From: Fontisphaera persica
GTDB taxonomy: Bacteria; Verrucomicrobiota; Verrucomicrobiia; Limisphaerales; Fontisphaeraceae
NCBI RefSeq assembly: GCF_024832785.1
Contig: NZ_CP116615.1
Location: 4,030,001 to 4,094,000, forward strand
Direction: 5' to 3'
DNA: 64,000 nucleotides
In this document: one piece after another, positions 1 to 8,225 of the stretch
Layout: every line of letters starts with the position of its first letter
Numbering within the stretch: position 1 is the stretch's first letter
Program-made: the position numbers and the translations under genes
The notes under the pieces: generated by a model
The model's database searches: none
What the model saw: only the letters and a program-made list of their open reading frames with translations
What the model was told of the DNA's origin: nothing

Positions 1-1758
1 TTGCGGCGCCAGGGCCGCTCCAGCCATTATGAATGCTGGGTGCGCCACGCCAACGGCGAGTGGCGCTGGATGGATGTCTCCGCCAGCCCCATCTTTGACG
101 GCCAGGGCCGCTTCGCCGGCGCGCTGGCCATGATGCAGGACGCCACCGAGCGGCGCCAGGCCAATGAACGCCTGCGGGAATCCGAATCCTTCTTCCGCGC
201 CGTGTGGGAAAGCGCCCGCGAAGGCCTCCGCCTCACGGATGCCCAGGGGCGCATCCTGCTGGTCAACGAGGCCTTCTGCCAGATGTTTGGCAAATCCCGC
301 GCCGAATGGATCAACCACTCGCTGGCCGAAATGTATGCTTCGGACGAGGGCCAACGCATCCTGGAAAAGTACCAGCAACGCTACCAGGAGCGCACCCTCG
401 AAGGCATCAATGAAAAAGAGCTAACCCTCTGGGACGGCCGCAAGGTTTGGCTGGCCGTGGCCCATACCTGGCTGGACCTCGAAAGCACTTCCCCTCGGGT
501 CTTAAGCTCTTTCCGCGATGTCACCGCCAACAAACGCGCCGAGCAGGAGCGCCTGGAAATGGAGCGCAAGCTGTTGTTCAGTCAAAAACTTGAGAGCTTG
601 GGCGTGCTGGCTGGCGGCATCGCCCACGATTTCAACAACCTCCTCACCGCCATCCTCGGCAACCTCGGCATGGCCATGGAGGAAGTGCCCGCCGACTCGG
701 TGGCCCAGTCCTGTCTCAAGGCGGCCGAGGAGGCCGCCCTGCGCGCCGCCAACCTCTCCCGCCAGATGCTGGCCTACACCGGCCGCGCGCCGCTGGAAAT
801 GACAGAAGTGCACCTCAGCCATCTAATGCGGGAAATGGCCATGTTCCTGCGCTCCTCCATCAACCGCAACATTGAGCTGGACCTGCAATTGGAGGAAGAC
901 CTGCCGCTGGTCCGCGCCGATGCCGCCCAGGTGCAGCAAATCACCGTCAACCTGGTCACCAATGCCGCCGAGGCCATTGGGGAGCGCAACGGAAAAATTG
1001 TCGTGCGCACCGGCTTCGCCCATTGTGACGCGGCCCGGTTGTCACGCAGCCGTTTGCTGGAGCGCCCGCCGCCGGGACCTTACGTGTTCCTGGAAGTCCA
1101 GGATAACGGCTGCGGCATGACGCCCGAAGTGCTGGAGCGGCTTTTTGACCCTTTTTTCACCACCAAATTCCACGGCCGCGGCCTGGGCATGGCCTTCGTG
1201 CTGGGGGTGGTGCGCAGTCTCAAAGGCGCCATCCTGGTGGAAAGCCAGCCGGGTGCCGGCACCACCATTCAGGTTTATTTCCCCGTCAGCCGCGGCAGCC
1301 GGCCGTCTCCCGCTGAAGTGAAGACCGACACCCCGGCCACCCCGCCTCCGGCTTCGCCGCCTCCGCCCGAACGCCAGATTACCGTGTTGATTGTGGACGA
1401 CGAACCTGGCGTGCTTGCCACCGCTGCGCGTCTGGTTCAACGGGGCGGTTACAAAGTCATCATGGCGGCGGACGGTCCAACGGCCATCGCGCAAATGAGC
1501 CAGCATCGTCAGGACATTCAATGTGCGATTGTGGACCTTACCATGCCCCTGATGGACGGACTCACCACCAGCCAGGAGCTGCGCAAGCTCAACCCCCACC
1601 TCACCATTCTCCTCTCCAGCGGCTACGACGCCCAGGAAATCCGAAAAAAGGCGGCCGGCTTTCCCGTCCACGGTTTTCTCCACAAACCTTATCAGATGCG
1701 GGACATCATGCAGAAACTCGAGGAAGTCTGCCGCCCCGCCGCTTCGCCCCAGCCCTGA
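1..1758 (+). CDS. Hybrid sensor histidine kinase with PAS domains and C-terminal receiver (5' partial)
   Basis: The reading frame is open from the first base, so the N-terminus lies outside the window. The visible 585 residues hold the end of one PAS/PAC domain (to about residue 55), a second PAS domain (about 60-180), a HisKA domain with H209 in GGIAHDFNNLL, a HATPase_c domain (N321 in the N box, DNGCGM at 368, a G-rich GRGLGMAF segment) and a receiver domain with acceptor D512 in IVDLTMP and a lysine in LHKPY. The AHDFNN H-box is typical of PAS-type hybrid kinases. No transmembrane segment is visible, so sensing in this part is probably cytosolic. A proline-rich linker (about 440-455) separates kinase and receiver. 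The signal is unknown and no partner regulator gene lies next to it. Confidence 0.93.
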   Translation: MRRQGRSSHYECWVRHANGEWRWMDVSASPIFDGQGRFAGALAMMQDATERRQANERLRESESFFRAVWESAREGLRLTDAQGRILLVNEAFCQMFGKSRAEWINHSLAEMYASDEGQRILEKYQQRYQERTLEGINEKELTLWDGRKVWLAVAHTWLDLESTSPRVLSSFRDVTANKRAEQERLEMERKLLFSQKLESLGVLAGGIAHDFNNLLTAILGNLGMAMEEVPADSVAQSCLKAAEEAALRAANLSRQMLAYTGRAPLEMTEVHLSHLMREMAMFLRSSINRNIELDLQLEEDLPLVRADAAQVQQITVNLVTNAAEAIGERNGKIVVRTGFAHCDAARLSRSRLLERPPPGPYVFLEVQDNGCGMTPEVLERLFDPFFTTKFHGRGLGMAFVLGVVRSLKGAILVESQPGAGTTIQVYFPVSRGSRPSPAEVKTDTPATPPPASPPPPERQITVLIVDDEPGVLATAARLVQRGGYKVIMAADGPTAIAQMSQHRQDIQCAIVDLTMPLMDGLTTSQELRKLNPHLTILLSSGYDAQEIRKKAAGFPVHGFLHKPYQMRDIMQKLEEVCRPAASPQP

Positions 1759-1804
1759 GCTTGGTTCAGGCTCAGCTCCGGCTTGCGCTCGCGAGTTCGG
1801 GCGG

Positions 1805-2410
1805 TCAGCGGCTTAATTGGGTCAAGCGGCGCAACGACTGGATTTCCAATGAATTGAGCACCTCCACAAAGAAGGGATGTTTTTGCGTGAGGCTGGCCGT
1901 CGTGGTCATGGTCACTTCCAAATGACACTCCGGCAGGGTCACCCACAACACGCGCCCCTGATACCGGCGCGTGCCCTGCGCAAAATTGAAATCGCAGCTT
2001 TTTCCCGTTTTCCCCGCCGCCGGGTACTCGCCTTCGCCGATAATCTCAGCGCCGGGCGACAAACTCGCCACCAAGTCCTTCAAAGCGGGCGCGGGCGGCA
2101 ACACCGCCACCGCGTTGGTTTCTGCACGCTGGGGCAGAACCAGGCGCAAGCGTATTTGCGTATCTGCGGCCGGGCTTTCCAGGAGCAAAATCCGGCGCAC
2201 GGCATCCGCGGTGGCTTTCCACTCCGCTGGCGGTTGAAAAGCCATTCGCAGTCCATCACAGAGCAGTGCGCGCCGGTAGGATACCGTGCCGTATTCAGGG
2301 CACACCGTTTGTTCAGTAATCACTTGAAACGGCGGCCATGGCTCAACGGCGGCAGCCGTCAGGCAGATTGCCACCATTCCCGCCCACGCCAGCCCAGGCA
2401 AGTTTTTCAT
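1805..2410 (-). CDS. Hypothetical exported protein downstream of pseudopilin genes
   Basis: This 201-residue protein starts MKNLPGLAW and has a signal-peptide-like hydrophobic stretch (about residues 8-22) with a possible cleavage after an Ala-rich segment. The rest is soluble and has no catalytic motif I recognise. It lies about 40 bp downstream of the large pilus-like gene and on the same strand, so it is probably the last gene of that operon. It could be an accessory of the pilus-like system, but that is only positional inference. Confidence 0.6.
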   Translation of the reverse strand: MKNLPGLAWAGMVAICLTAAAVEPWPPFQVITEQTVCPEYGTVSYRRALLCDGLRMAFQPPAEWKATADAVRRILLLESPAADTQIRLRLVLPQRAETNAVAVLPPAPALKDLVASLSPGAEIIGEGEYPAAGKTGKSCDFNFAQGTRRYQGRVLWVTLPECHLEVTMTTTASLTQKHPFFVEVLNSLEIQSLRRLTQLSR

Positions 2411-2447
2411 GGTTGGTTATCGGATTTGTGGAGTCAGTTCTCGATGG

Positions 2448-4292
2448 TTATCCAGGTGAACCGGGCCGTCTGGGAGATGCCAGCTTCCAGGAGCCGCGGA
2501 TTAACGTACTAACTGATGGGGTCCCCGGTGGCAGTTTCTTGGCGTCCATAAAATTCAAGTCAAAGGCCCAGTTGCGGGCCGGCGGGTCATACACATTGGA
2601 AAGCCCCCACCGTGCTGTGGCATACTGGCTGGGGAACAACACCACCATCGAGCCGTTGTAGGTGAAAGTGCGCTTGCCGCCGCTGCTGGGATTCCAATCC
2701 TCCAAAAACCGCGGGAAATTTTCCACCCCGCCGCTGTAATTATTGTAAGTGAGCGTCTCCACAATGCCGGCCAGAAAGGCCGCGTTCACCGTGGTGTGCT
2801 CGGCGGGACGGTTGTTGAGACTTTCCGTGCTCCGGTTATCCCGCCAGGCGGTGGAGAGCACCGTGATGGCGTCGCCCATCAGGGCCGCGGGCGCCGTGCC
2901 CACGGTGTTGGTGCTGCCGACATTGGCGGCGTTGGGCGCATTGTAGTGACCCAGCACATACATCGGTTTGTCCGTCGCCACCGTCAGCCCGCGCGTGGGC
3001 AGTGTTTTGCCATTCACCATCCGCACCGCCCCCAGTTGGGTGGCGGGATTGACACTCCGCAGGCGCTTGTCTTCAACATAAATGATGGTCACATCCCGCC
3101 CCAGCGCCGTGGAGACCGCCGTGTTGGTGCGCAGCCGGCCCACGTCAATGTCAATGGGCAGCACCCGCTTGCCTTCGCGGGAGTCGTAAAACGAATTCGT
3201 GGCCGCCCCATGCGGCGCCACATTCACAAACGTCCGCAGTAGCGAATCGCCGATGGTCGCGGACCCGCCCGGGGAAAGCGCCCCCGTTTTGCCTGCCAGG
3301 ATGATGTTGGTGGTGTACGAGTAATTCGTGGTGAACTGCCATACCCCGCCCACGCGGTTGCTGGTGATGCCGGTGATGTTCGTAATCACCGTGTCGCTCA
3401 CCGTGAGAATGAGGTCCGCCTTGTTGTAAAACCGCTGTTTGCCCATCAATGAATTTGGGTCCTCTCCCAGCGGTGGTGCTTCCAAAATCGCGCGCACCGC
3501 CTCGGGCGAATTGTTGGTGCCAATGGGCAGATTCAAACTCGCCACCCCGGAATCATGCTGGCCCCGATAAGTCACGGAGCCGCTGGGCGCGCCGCGGCTG
3601 TCCCCCGGCGCCCGGCCCCAGCGGATGTTGCCCACCGCCGTGACATCACTCCAGAAGGTCAAGGTGTTGTCCGGGCATACATACAATTCCCGATTCGAGT
3701 GCACCCGCCCGGTCACATTGAACGGCTGGCCGCAGCTAATCTCCATATTGAGGCCGTAAAAAATGGCAAATTGAAACACTGGAATGGTGGCCACCTGCAC
3801 ATTTTGCTCCACCGCTACCGTGATGTCATTCAACGCGTTCGCCTTGCGGGCGTTGCTCACCACCCGATAACTGGCCGCCAGGCCGTACAAACCCTGATAT
3901 TGCGATTGCAACGGCGTAAACCCCCACGCCTGCGTGTTCTCCACCGTCAGCCGATTGGGTGTGCCATTCACATCGCCAAACACGTAGGATGCCCACGCGG
4001 TATTTTCCGCTGCATTGGGCACCATGCCCCGGTACAACTCCAGGTTGTTGTACACCCGCGCCTCGTCTCCGCGCTTGAAGTCAATAATCATCCGGCTCAG
4101 CACCTTTTCAGTGGCGGCCTCGGCAGCCAGGAGCGTTTCCTGGTATTGATTGTGCCGCGCCGTCAGCCGCGAATTGGTGCTGCTCCATTCCATGGCACCC
4201 GAAAGCGCCACCATGGCCAGCCCCCCAAACAACATGGTCATCACCAAGGCGTAGCCCCCCGGGCGGGGCGATGAGGGAATAATCAGTTTCAC
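2448..4292 (-). CDS. Large PilX-like/pilus-associated exported protein
   Basis: A 614-residue protein with one N-terminal membrane segment (about residues 13-33, after RPGGYALV) followed by a long Asn/Thr-rich extracellular-type region. This resembles the PilX-like minor pilus proteins that have a hydrophobic N-terminus and a long variable domain. The start is a GTG at 4292. It follows a strong AAGGAGGT ribosome-binding sequence only 3 nt away, and the nearby ATG two bases upstream runs straight into a stop, which supports GTG. Only 9 bp separate it from the upstream pseudopilin gene, suggesting coupled translation. The Glu+5 typical of major pilins is absent. The exact role (surface appendage, secretion or adhesion) is inferred. 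Confidence 0.72.
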   Translation of the reverse strand: MKLIIPSSPRPGGYALVMTMLFGGLAMVALSGAMEWSSTNSRLTARHNQYQETLLAAEAATEKVLSRMIIDFKRGDEARVYNNLELYRGMVPNAAENTAWASYVFGDVNGTPNRLTVENTQAWGFTPLQSQYQGLYGLAASYRVVSNARKANALNDITVAVEQNVQVATIPVFQFAIFYGLNMEISCGQPFNVTGRVHSNRELYVCPDNTLTFWSDVTAVGNIRWGRAPGDSRGAPSGSVTYRGQHDSGVASLNLPIGTNNSPEAVRAILEAPPLGEDPNSLMGKQRFYNKADLILTVSDTVITNITGITSNRVGGVWQFTTNYSYTTNIILAGKTGALSPGGSATIGDSLLRTFVNVAPHGAATNSFYDSREGKRVLPIDIDVGRLRTNTAVSTALGRDVTIIYVEDKRLRSVNPATQLGAVRMVNGKTLPTRGLTVATDKPMYVLGHYNAPNAANVGSTNTVGTAPAALMGDAITVLSTAWRDNRSTESLNNRPAEHTTVNAAFLAGIVETLTYNNYSGGVENFPRFLEDWNPSSGGKRTFTYNGSMVVLFPSQYATARWGLSNVYDPPARNWAFDLNFMDAKKLPPGTPSVSTLIRGSWKLASPRRPGSPG

Positions 4293-4301
4293 ATGACCTC
4301 C

Positions 4302-4916
4302 TTATTCCAGCGTGCGCCGCGTGGCGCGAGTGGTCAGCCGGTAATAATCAAAATATGCCCCCGGCGTGCCAATGGGCGTGATGGGGTACTGCACCTGATA
4401 AAATTCCAAGTCCACCGCAATCACCCGGTTGTTGAAATAATTGCTCAGCACATTCCCCTGGAAATCCTGGGCGGCAAACACCACCGTATTGGAGACATAC
4501 TCCGCAATCACCAGCGGCCGGCTGTCATCATGGTCAATCCGCAACAATTTCGAGGTGGCCGGGTCCAAATAATATCGCACCCACTGGTTGGTGCTCAGCG
4601 TGGGATGAATCATCAGCGCATTGCCCCGCTGCGGAAAACCCTCCTCAATCTGCGTGAACGAGCTGGCCGTCCCCGTGCCCACCTGCACCCGCCGCGCGGA
4701 GCGGATTTCCTCCAGCAACCGGCTCAACGCCGAACGTGCCGCGTCGCTGGCTCCCAGTTTGGCGCGCGTCAGCCCGTACAACTTCAGCCCGGCCACGTGG
4801 CCGTAAATCACCCCCGCCATCACAATCATCACCAGCGACATCGTCACCATCAGCTCGGTGAGCGTGAAGGCCCGCCGCCGTCGCCACGGCACAAGGAAAA
4901 GGGTCTGCAGTTTCAT
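4302..4916 (-). CDS. Prepilin-type cleavage protein (PilW-like minor pseudopilin)
   Basis: A 204-residue protein with a classic type IV prepilin signal. A basic leader ends in RRRAF, then TLTELMVTMSL begins the hydrophobic helix, giving a predicted PilD cleavage before Phe and a Glu at mature position 5. A long N-terminal helix (residues about 16-40) is followed by a soluble domain. Size and position, between a PilV-like protein and a PilX-like protein, match the usual PilV-PilW-PilX order of minor pilin clusters. It may prime assembly of a type IV pilus or a type II secretion pseudopilus. No major pilin or assembly ATPase is adjacent; PilT/PilU genes lie about 49 kb away in the window. Confidence 0.82.
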   Translation of the reverse strand: MKLQTLFLVPWRRRRAFTLTELMVTMSLVMIVMAGVIYGHVAGLKLYGLTRAKLGASDAARSALSRLLEEIRSARRVQVGTGTASSFTQIEEGFPQRGNALMIHPTLSTNQWVRYYLDPATSKLLRIDHDDSRPLVIAEYVSNTVVFAAQDFQGNVLSNYFNNRVIAVDLEFYQVQYPITPIGTPGAYFDYYRLTTRATRRTLE

Positions 4917-4929
4917 GGCGCCAAGTTGC

Positions 4930-5388
4930 TCAACTGTCCGGAGCGCGGTAGGTCACCACGGTGTTGGTGTAATTCCTCCGGCCCTTGAAATTCCATACGC
5001 ACTGCACCATCACACATTTGGTGGGCGGGTCAGCGCTGACCACCGTAATCGTCGTAAAATTGGTTGCGTACACAATGTTCGTGCCGGAAACTGGGATGTC
5101 CAAAATGTTCACCTCCGGCGGGAAATTCGAAGCCACTAATTGGTCAATGGGCGGGCTGGCCTCGGGGTCCCACTTGCACGAGCGCGCCTGCTCAATGCGC
5201 TGCAAGGCCAGACTTTGCGCCGCCAGCGAATACGCATTCCACTCCGCCCGCGTGGCCGTGCCCAGGTACCCATAGACAATGCTCCCCATGATCAGTACCG
5301 AGATGGACATCGCAATCAGCACCTCAGCGAGCGTAAATGCCCTCTTTCGGCGGGCGCATGAACTGCATATGGACCTGCTGGCAGTCAT
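4930..5388 (-). CDS. Prepilin-type cleavage protein (PilV-like minor pseudopilin)
   Basis: A 152-residue protein with a prepilin leader of about 16 residues rich in Arg/Lys (RRKRAF), followed by TLAEVLIAMSISVLIMGS. This gives the F-T-x-x-E pattern for PilD cleavage and N-methylation. It is the first gene of the three- or four-gene minus-strand cluster. The next gene starts 13 bp after its stop. A candidate sigma-54 promoter lies about 45-60 bp upstream of its ATG (see 5432-5448). The short soluble domain is consistent with minor pilins of the PilV/GspI type. A specific system cannot be assigned from this alone. Confidence 0.82.
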   Translation of the reverse strand: MTASRSICSSCARRKRAFTLAEVLIAMSISVLIMGSIVYGYLGTATRAEWNAYSLAAQSLALQRIEQARSCKWDPEASPPIDQLVASNFPPEVNILDIPVSGTNIVYATNFTTITVVSADPPTKCVMVQCVWNFKGRRNYTNTVVTYRAPDS

Positions 5389-5431
5389 AATGGATTCAAA
5401 ATCTAGGTCAATATGTACCTAATCTGCTTAG

Positions 5432-5448
5432 AGCAATGCGTATGCCAA
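5432..5448 (-). promoter_or_regulatory. Candidate sigma-54 (-24/-12) promoter of the pseudopilin operon
   Basis: Read on the minus strand this is TTGGCAT-ACGCA-TTGCT. The GG and GC doublets are 10 bp apart, as required for RpoN promoters, and both elements are near consensus (TTGGCAC..TTGCT). The ATG of the PilV-like gene is about 45 bp from the -12 element. Pilin genes in several Gram-negative groups are RpoN-dependent. The downstream function is inference. Confidence 0.5.
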
Positions 5449-5950
5449 GTCAAGTTTTCAATTCTTACTTCACACTCCTGGCTGTCATCGGGTGATTCGA
5501 GAATGATGTAAAACACTGTTCCTGAATTATTTATGAAAATAGCAGATGATCAACAAGGCATCGCAATTTTTTGAACCGCCTTGGCTTCTGGATTCCAATT
5601 ATTGCGAGAAACCAGTAATCCGCTGTGGATTGTCTTCTTCCGGCAGTGTCTTGTCTTATTTTAGTACATGGATTGCAGTATCTTGAAATCTACCTCCTCA
5701 CTATACCCTTTGATTCAAAGGGCAGACACCCCTCGCTGGAAGGAATATTCTAGGCCTTTCACCGCCAGTCCGGCGAGGCAATGCCCAAATTCCGTCCATA
5801 TTACCCCATGGAGTAGGGCTGAAATAGTTGCACAAAAGACTTGCTGGGACAGGGTCAAGAAATTAGCTTCCGGCTTGGGGATGTGGTATCCAGGCTGCTT
5901 CTATCATAAGTGAAACTTTTGATGAATCGTCAGCCTGCCAAAAAACGATA
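5449..5950. other. Intergenic stretch without a convincing gene, less GC-rich than its surroundings
   Basis: About 500 bp between the divergent pseudopilin operon and the coiled-coil protein gene. It is visibly richer in A+T than the flanking genes. An open frame of 81 codons at 5668-5913 has no ribosome-binding site and no recognisable motif. I see no tRNA, clear repeat or transposase remnant. It probably carries the upstream activator sites of the sigma-54-type promoter and the promoter of the rightward gene. Confidence 0.4.
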
Positions 5951-6427
5951 ATGAAACGCCAGCAGATTATGGTCTGGTGGGTGGGGCTGGCAGTCGCCCT
6001 ATGGGGTTTGAAGGCGAGTGCCGCCGCACCTGAGGTGCCCCCAGGCCAGGAGAAAAAGGCCATCCCGGAGCGCCCAGTGGTGATTCCGCGCAACACCCCG
6101 CAGAATCCGGCGGAAAAACCCGAGCGCAAGGGGCGCGTGGATAAAACCCAACCCACTGACATCAAAGAGCTGGTGGCGGCCTTTCAGGCGGCCCGTGAAC
6201 AATTTTTGCGAGAGCAGGAGGCGGTGCGGCAGGCCTACAAAACCGCCACTCCTGAACAGCGCGAAAAACTGCGGGAACAACTCCGCGAGAGTTTGGAGCG
6301 CTGGCGTGAGCTGCAACGTGAATTGCTGAAGGAACAACGGGACCGCGCCCAGGAAATGCAACGCGAACTGCAGGCCGACTTGGGGAAAATTGTGGATGAG
6401 GCCAAAGGTGAGGGGCGAGGCCGATAA
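5951..6427 (+). CDS. Small exported coiled-coil protein preceding a sensor kinase
   Basis: A 158-residue protein with a signal peptide (hydrophobic residues 6-25, ending near KASAAAP). A Pro/Lys-rich region follows to about residue 65. From about residue 70 to 150 there is a long, highly charged helix with heptad-like Leu, Glu, Arg and Gln spacing (EQREKLREQLRESLE). It is probably periplasmic. The following sensor kinase gene overlaps its 3' end by about 32 bp in another frame, so the two are co-translated. By analogy with CpxP/Spy-type proteins it could be a periplasmic partner of that kinase. No Spy LTxxQ motif is seen, so homology is not claimed. Confidence 0.66.
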   Translation: MKRQQIMVWWVGLAVALWGLKASAAAPEVPPGQEKKAIPERPVVIPRNTPQNPAEKPERKGRVDKTQPTDIKELVAAFQAAREQFLREQEAVRQAYKTATPEQREKLREQLRESLERWRELQRELLKEQRDRAQEMQRELQADLGKIVDEAKGEGRGR

Positions 6428-7898
6428 CCATATTGTTAAACATTCGTCAGGCATCACGAACCCCCCGCGCCCGGCCGGCGCGTGGTGGAGTTCGCGTTTT
6501 GCCTTTTTGTTGTGCGGAGGGGTCTTCCTGGTATTTGCCGCCGCCACCTTGGGGGTGACCTGGCAATTGCGCCAGGCCCTGCGCCATCAGCTTGTCGCCC
6601 GCGACGCCGAAATTCTTCAGGCGGTGATATGGATGGAGCACGTGGAAAACATGCCCGCCGGCCAGCCCTCCCTCATTCCCTTGACCGAACCCGCCGAACA
6701 AGCCTCCATCCTCCTGCGCGCTTCACGCCTCAAGGGTGTCCTGGCTGTGCGCCTGTTTGACACCAATGGCCACTTTGTAGTTTCGTTTCCCCCCTCAGTG
6801 CGCGAAACCCGGCTGACGGACAAGGAGCTTGGCCCGCTGCGCCGCCTGCAATTCCTGAGTCGTTATTATGAAGCGGCCCGCCTGGAAGCCCTCTTCATCC
6901 CCCAAACTGACCAGACCGCCCCCCGCGGACCGGCGCCCTTGCTCGAAATGTTCATTCCTATCAATGAGCCGGGCCGCCCCGACTTGTTGGGCGTGGCTCA
7001 ATTTTACGTGGACGGCCAGCCCCTCAAGGAAAAATACCGGGCCCAGGACCGGCACCTGGCCGGGCAGGCTGCCGTGGTTTTGGCGGTGGGCGCGCTGGTG
7101 ATTCTGGGTGGGCTGGGCGCGGCGCTGCGTCATTTGCAAAAGCAACATCAAACCTTGCTGGACCTGACTGAACGGCTGGCCCGCGCCAACCAGGAACTCA
7201 CCCTGGCCGCCAAAACCTCCGCCGTTGGCGCCGTGGCAGCCCATCTGATTCACGGCCTGAAAAGTCCCCTCTATGGCCTGCACAATCTCCTCCTTAGCGA
7301 GGCCCTGGGCAAGGGCGCGGCGCGGGAACCGGCCTGGCAGGCGGCCCTGGAGACCACCCAGAAATTGCAGCAAATGATTCAGGACACCGCCCGTCTGCTG
7401 CAACAGGATGCCGGTGTTTCCCCCGCCAGCGAGACCCGCCTGCAAGAGCTGTTGGAGCTGCTCCGCTGCCGCATGGAATCCCTGCTGGTTCAGGGACGCG
7501 TGAAATTGCACCTGCGCACCGAAGCCGATGCCCGCCTCTCCAGCCGGGAAGCGGCGCTGGTGGCGCTGATTTTGGAAAATCTCCTGCGCAATGCCATTCA
7601 GGCCAGCAGCCCCGGCCAAATCGTGGAGCTGCGCGTCCGCGGCAGCGAAACCGAAGTCATTTGTGAAGTCCGGGACCAGGGGCCGGGCCTTCCCGAGGCC
7701 ATGCGCTCGCAGGTTTTTGCGCCGTGTGTTTCCTCCAAGCCAGGCGGCATGGGCATCGGCCTGGCCATCAGCAAACAACTTGCCAATCATCTGGGAGCGC
7801 GGCTTGAACTCCGCTCCACTTCGGCCGCCGGCACCGTTTTTGAACTGGCCCTGCCCTCCGTCCCAGTCCCCCTCGACGAACACGCATCCTTGCGCTGA
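6396..7898 (+). CDS. Membrane sensor histidine kinase, orphan
   Basis: About 500 residues from the ATG at 6396; a TTG two codons earlier is also possible. A first membrane segment lies at about 35-56, a periplasmic sensor region of about 165 residues follows, and a second membrane segment lies at about 225-245. A coiled linker then leads to a degenerate DHp helix with H286 in AAHLIHGLKSPL. The HATPase_c domain has N399 in the N box, RDQGPGLPEAM (G1) and GGMGIGLAIS (G2). The H-box is shorter than standard HisKA. There is no response regulator next to it. Overlap with the upstream coiled-coil gene suggests that protein as an input partner. Confidence 0.88.
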   Translation: MRPKVRGEADNHIVKHSSGITNPPRPAGAWWSSRFAFLLCGGVFLVFAAATLGVTWQLRQALRHQLVARDAEILQAVIWMEHVENMPAGQPSLIPLTEPAEQASILLRASRLKGVLAVRLFDTNGHFVVSFPPSVRETRLTDKELGPLRRLQFLSRYYEAARLEALFIPQTDQTAPRGPAPLLEMFIPINEPGRPDLLGVAQFYVDGQPLKEKYRAQDRHLAGQAAVVLAVGALVILGGLGAALRHLQKQHQTLLDLTERLARANQELTLAAKTSAVGAVAAHLIHGLKSPLYGLHNLLLSEALGKGAAREPAWQAALETTQKLQQMIQDTARLLQQDAGVSPASETRLQELLELLRCRMESLLVQGRVKLHLRTEADARLSSREAALVALILENLLRNAIQASSPGQIVELRVRGSETEVICEVRDQGPGLPEAMRSQVFAPCVSSKPGGMGIGLAISKQLANHLGARLELRSTSAAGTVFELALPSVPVPLDEHASLR

Positions 7899-8225
7899 GG
7901 TTGGCCGGAGACCTCTCCTCGGCATCCAGACCTAAGGGGCCATGCCAGGGCCGGCCCGTGGCCGGCAAGACCCCATGAAACTTGTTGGATTACGCAATCA
8001 TCCACCTGTTTTGCGTGAATAAAAAAAGAGTCCCAGACGTCGAACCACTTTGCTGACGACCTTCAACCTGAACAAAGAACCGGGTCCGTTCATCGGCGCC
8101 TGCTCTTCGTGAGCAGAACGCACCCATAAAACGCGCCGTCGTGGCGATTGTCATTCGCCTTAACTGCGGAGACCGATTAAATTAGAAACCGTGGCGAGAC
8201 GGGGGCCCCGTTCCCCCCCTTTTTC
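7899..8225. other. Intergenic region with a weak hairpin
   Basis: About 327 bp between the kinase and the propeller protein. It contains a 7-bp GC-only inverted repeat, GCCGGCC-CGT-GGCCGGC, at 7950-7966. There is no T-run after it, so it is only a weak terminator candidate. Two A-rich tracts and a pyrimidine-rich tract just before the next start codon are visible. I see no coding potential or structured RNA gene. Confidence 0.35.

Noticed and set aside
5668-5913. 81-codon open frame in the intergenic stretch
   Set aside because: No ribosome-binding site, no conserved pattern, biased by local composition.
7950-7966. Terminator after the orphan kinase
   Set aside because: Short GC-only stem and no T-run; kept only as part of the intergenic note.
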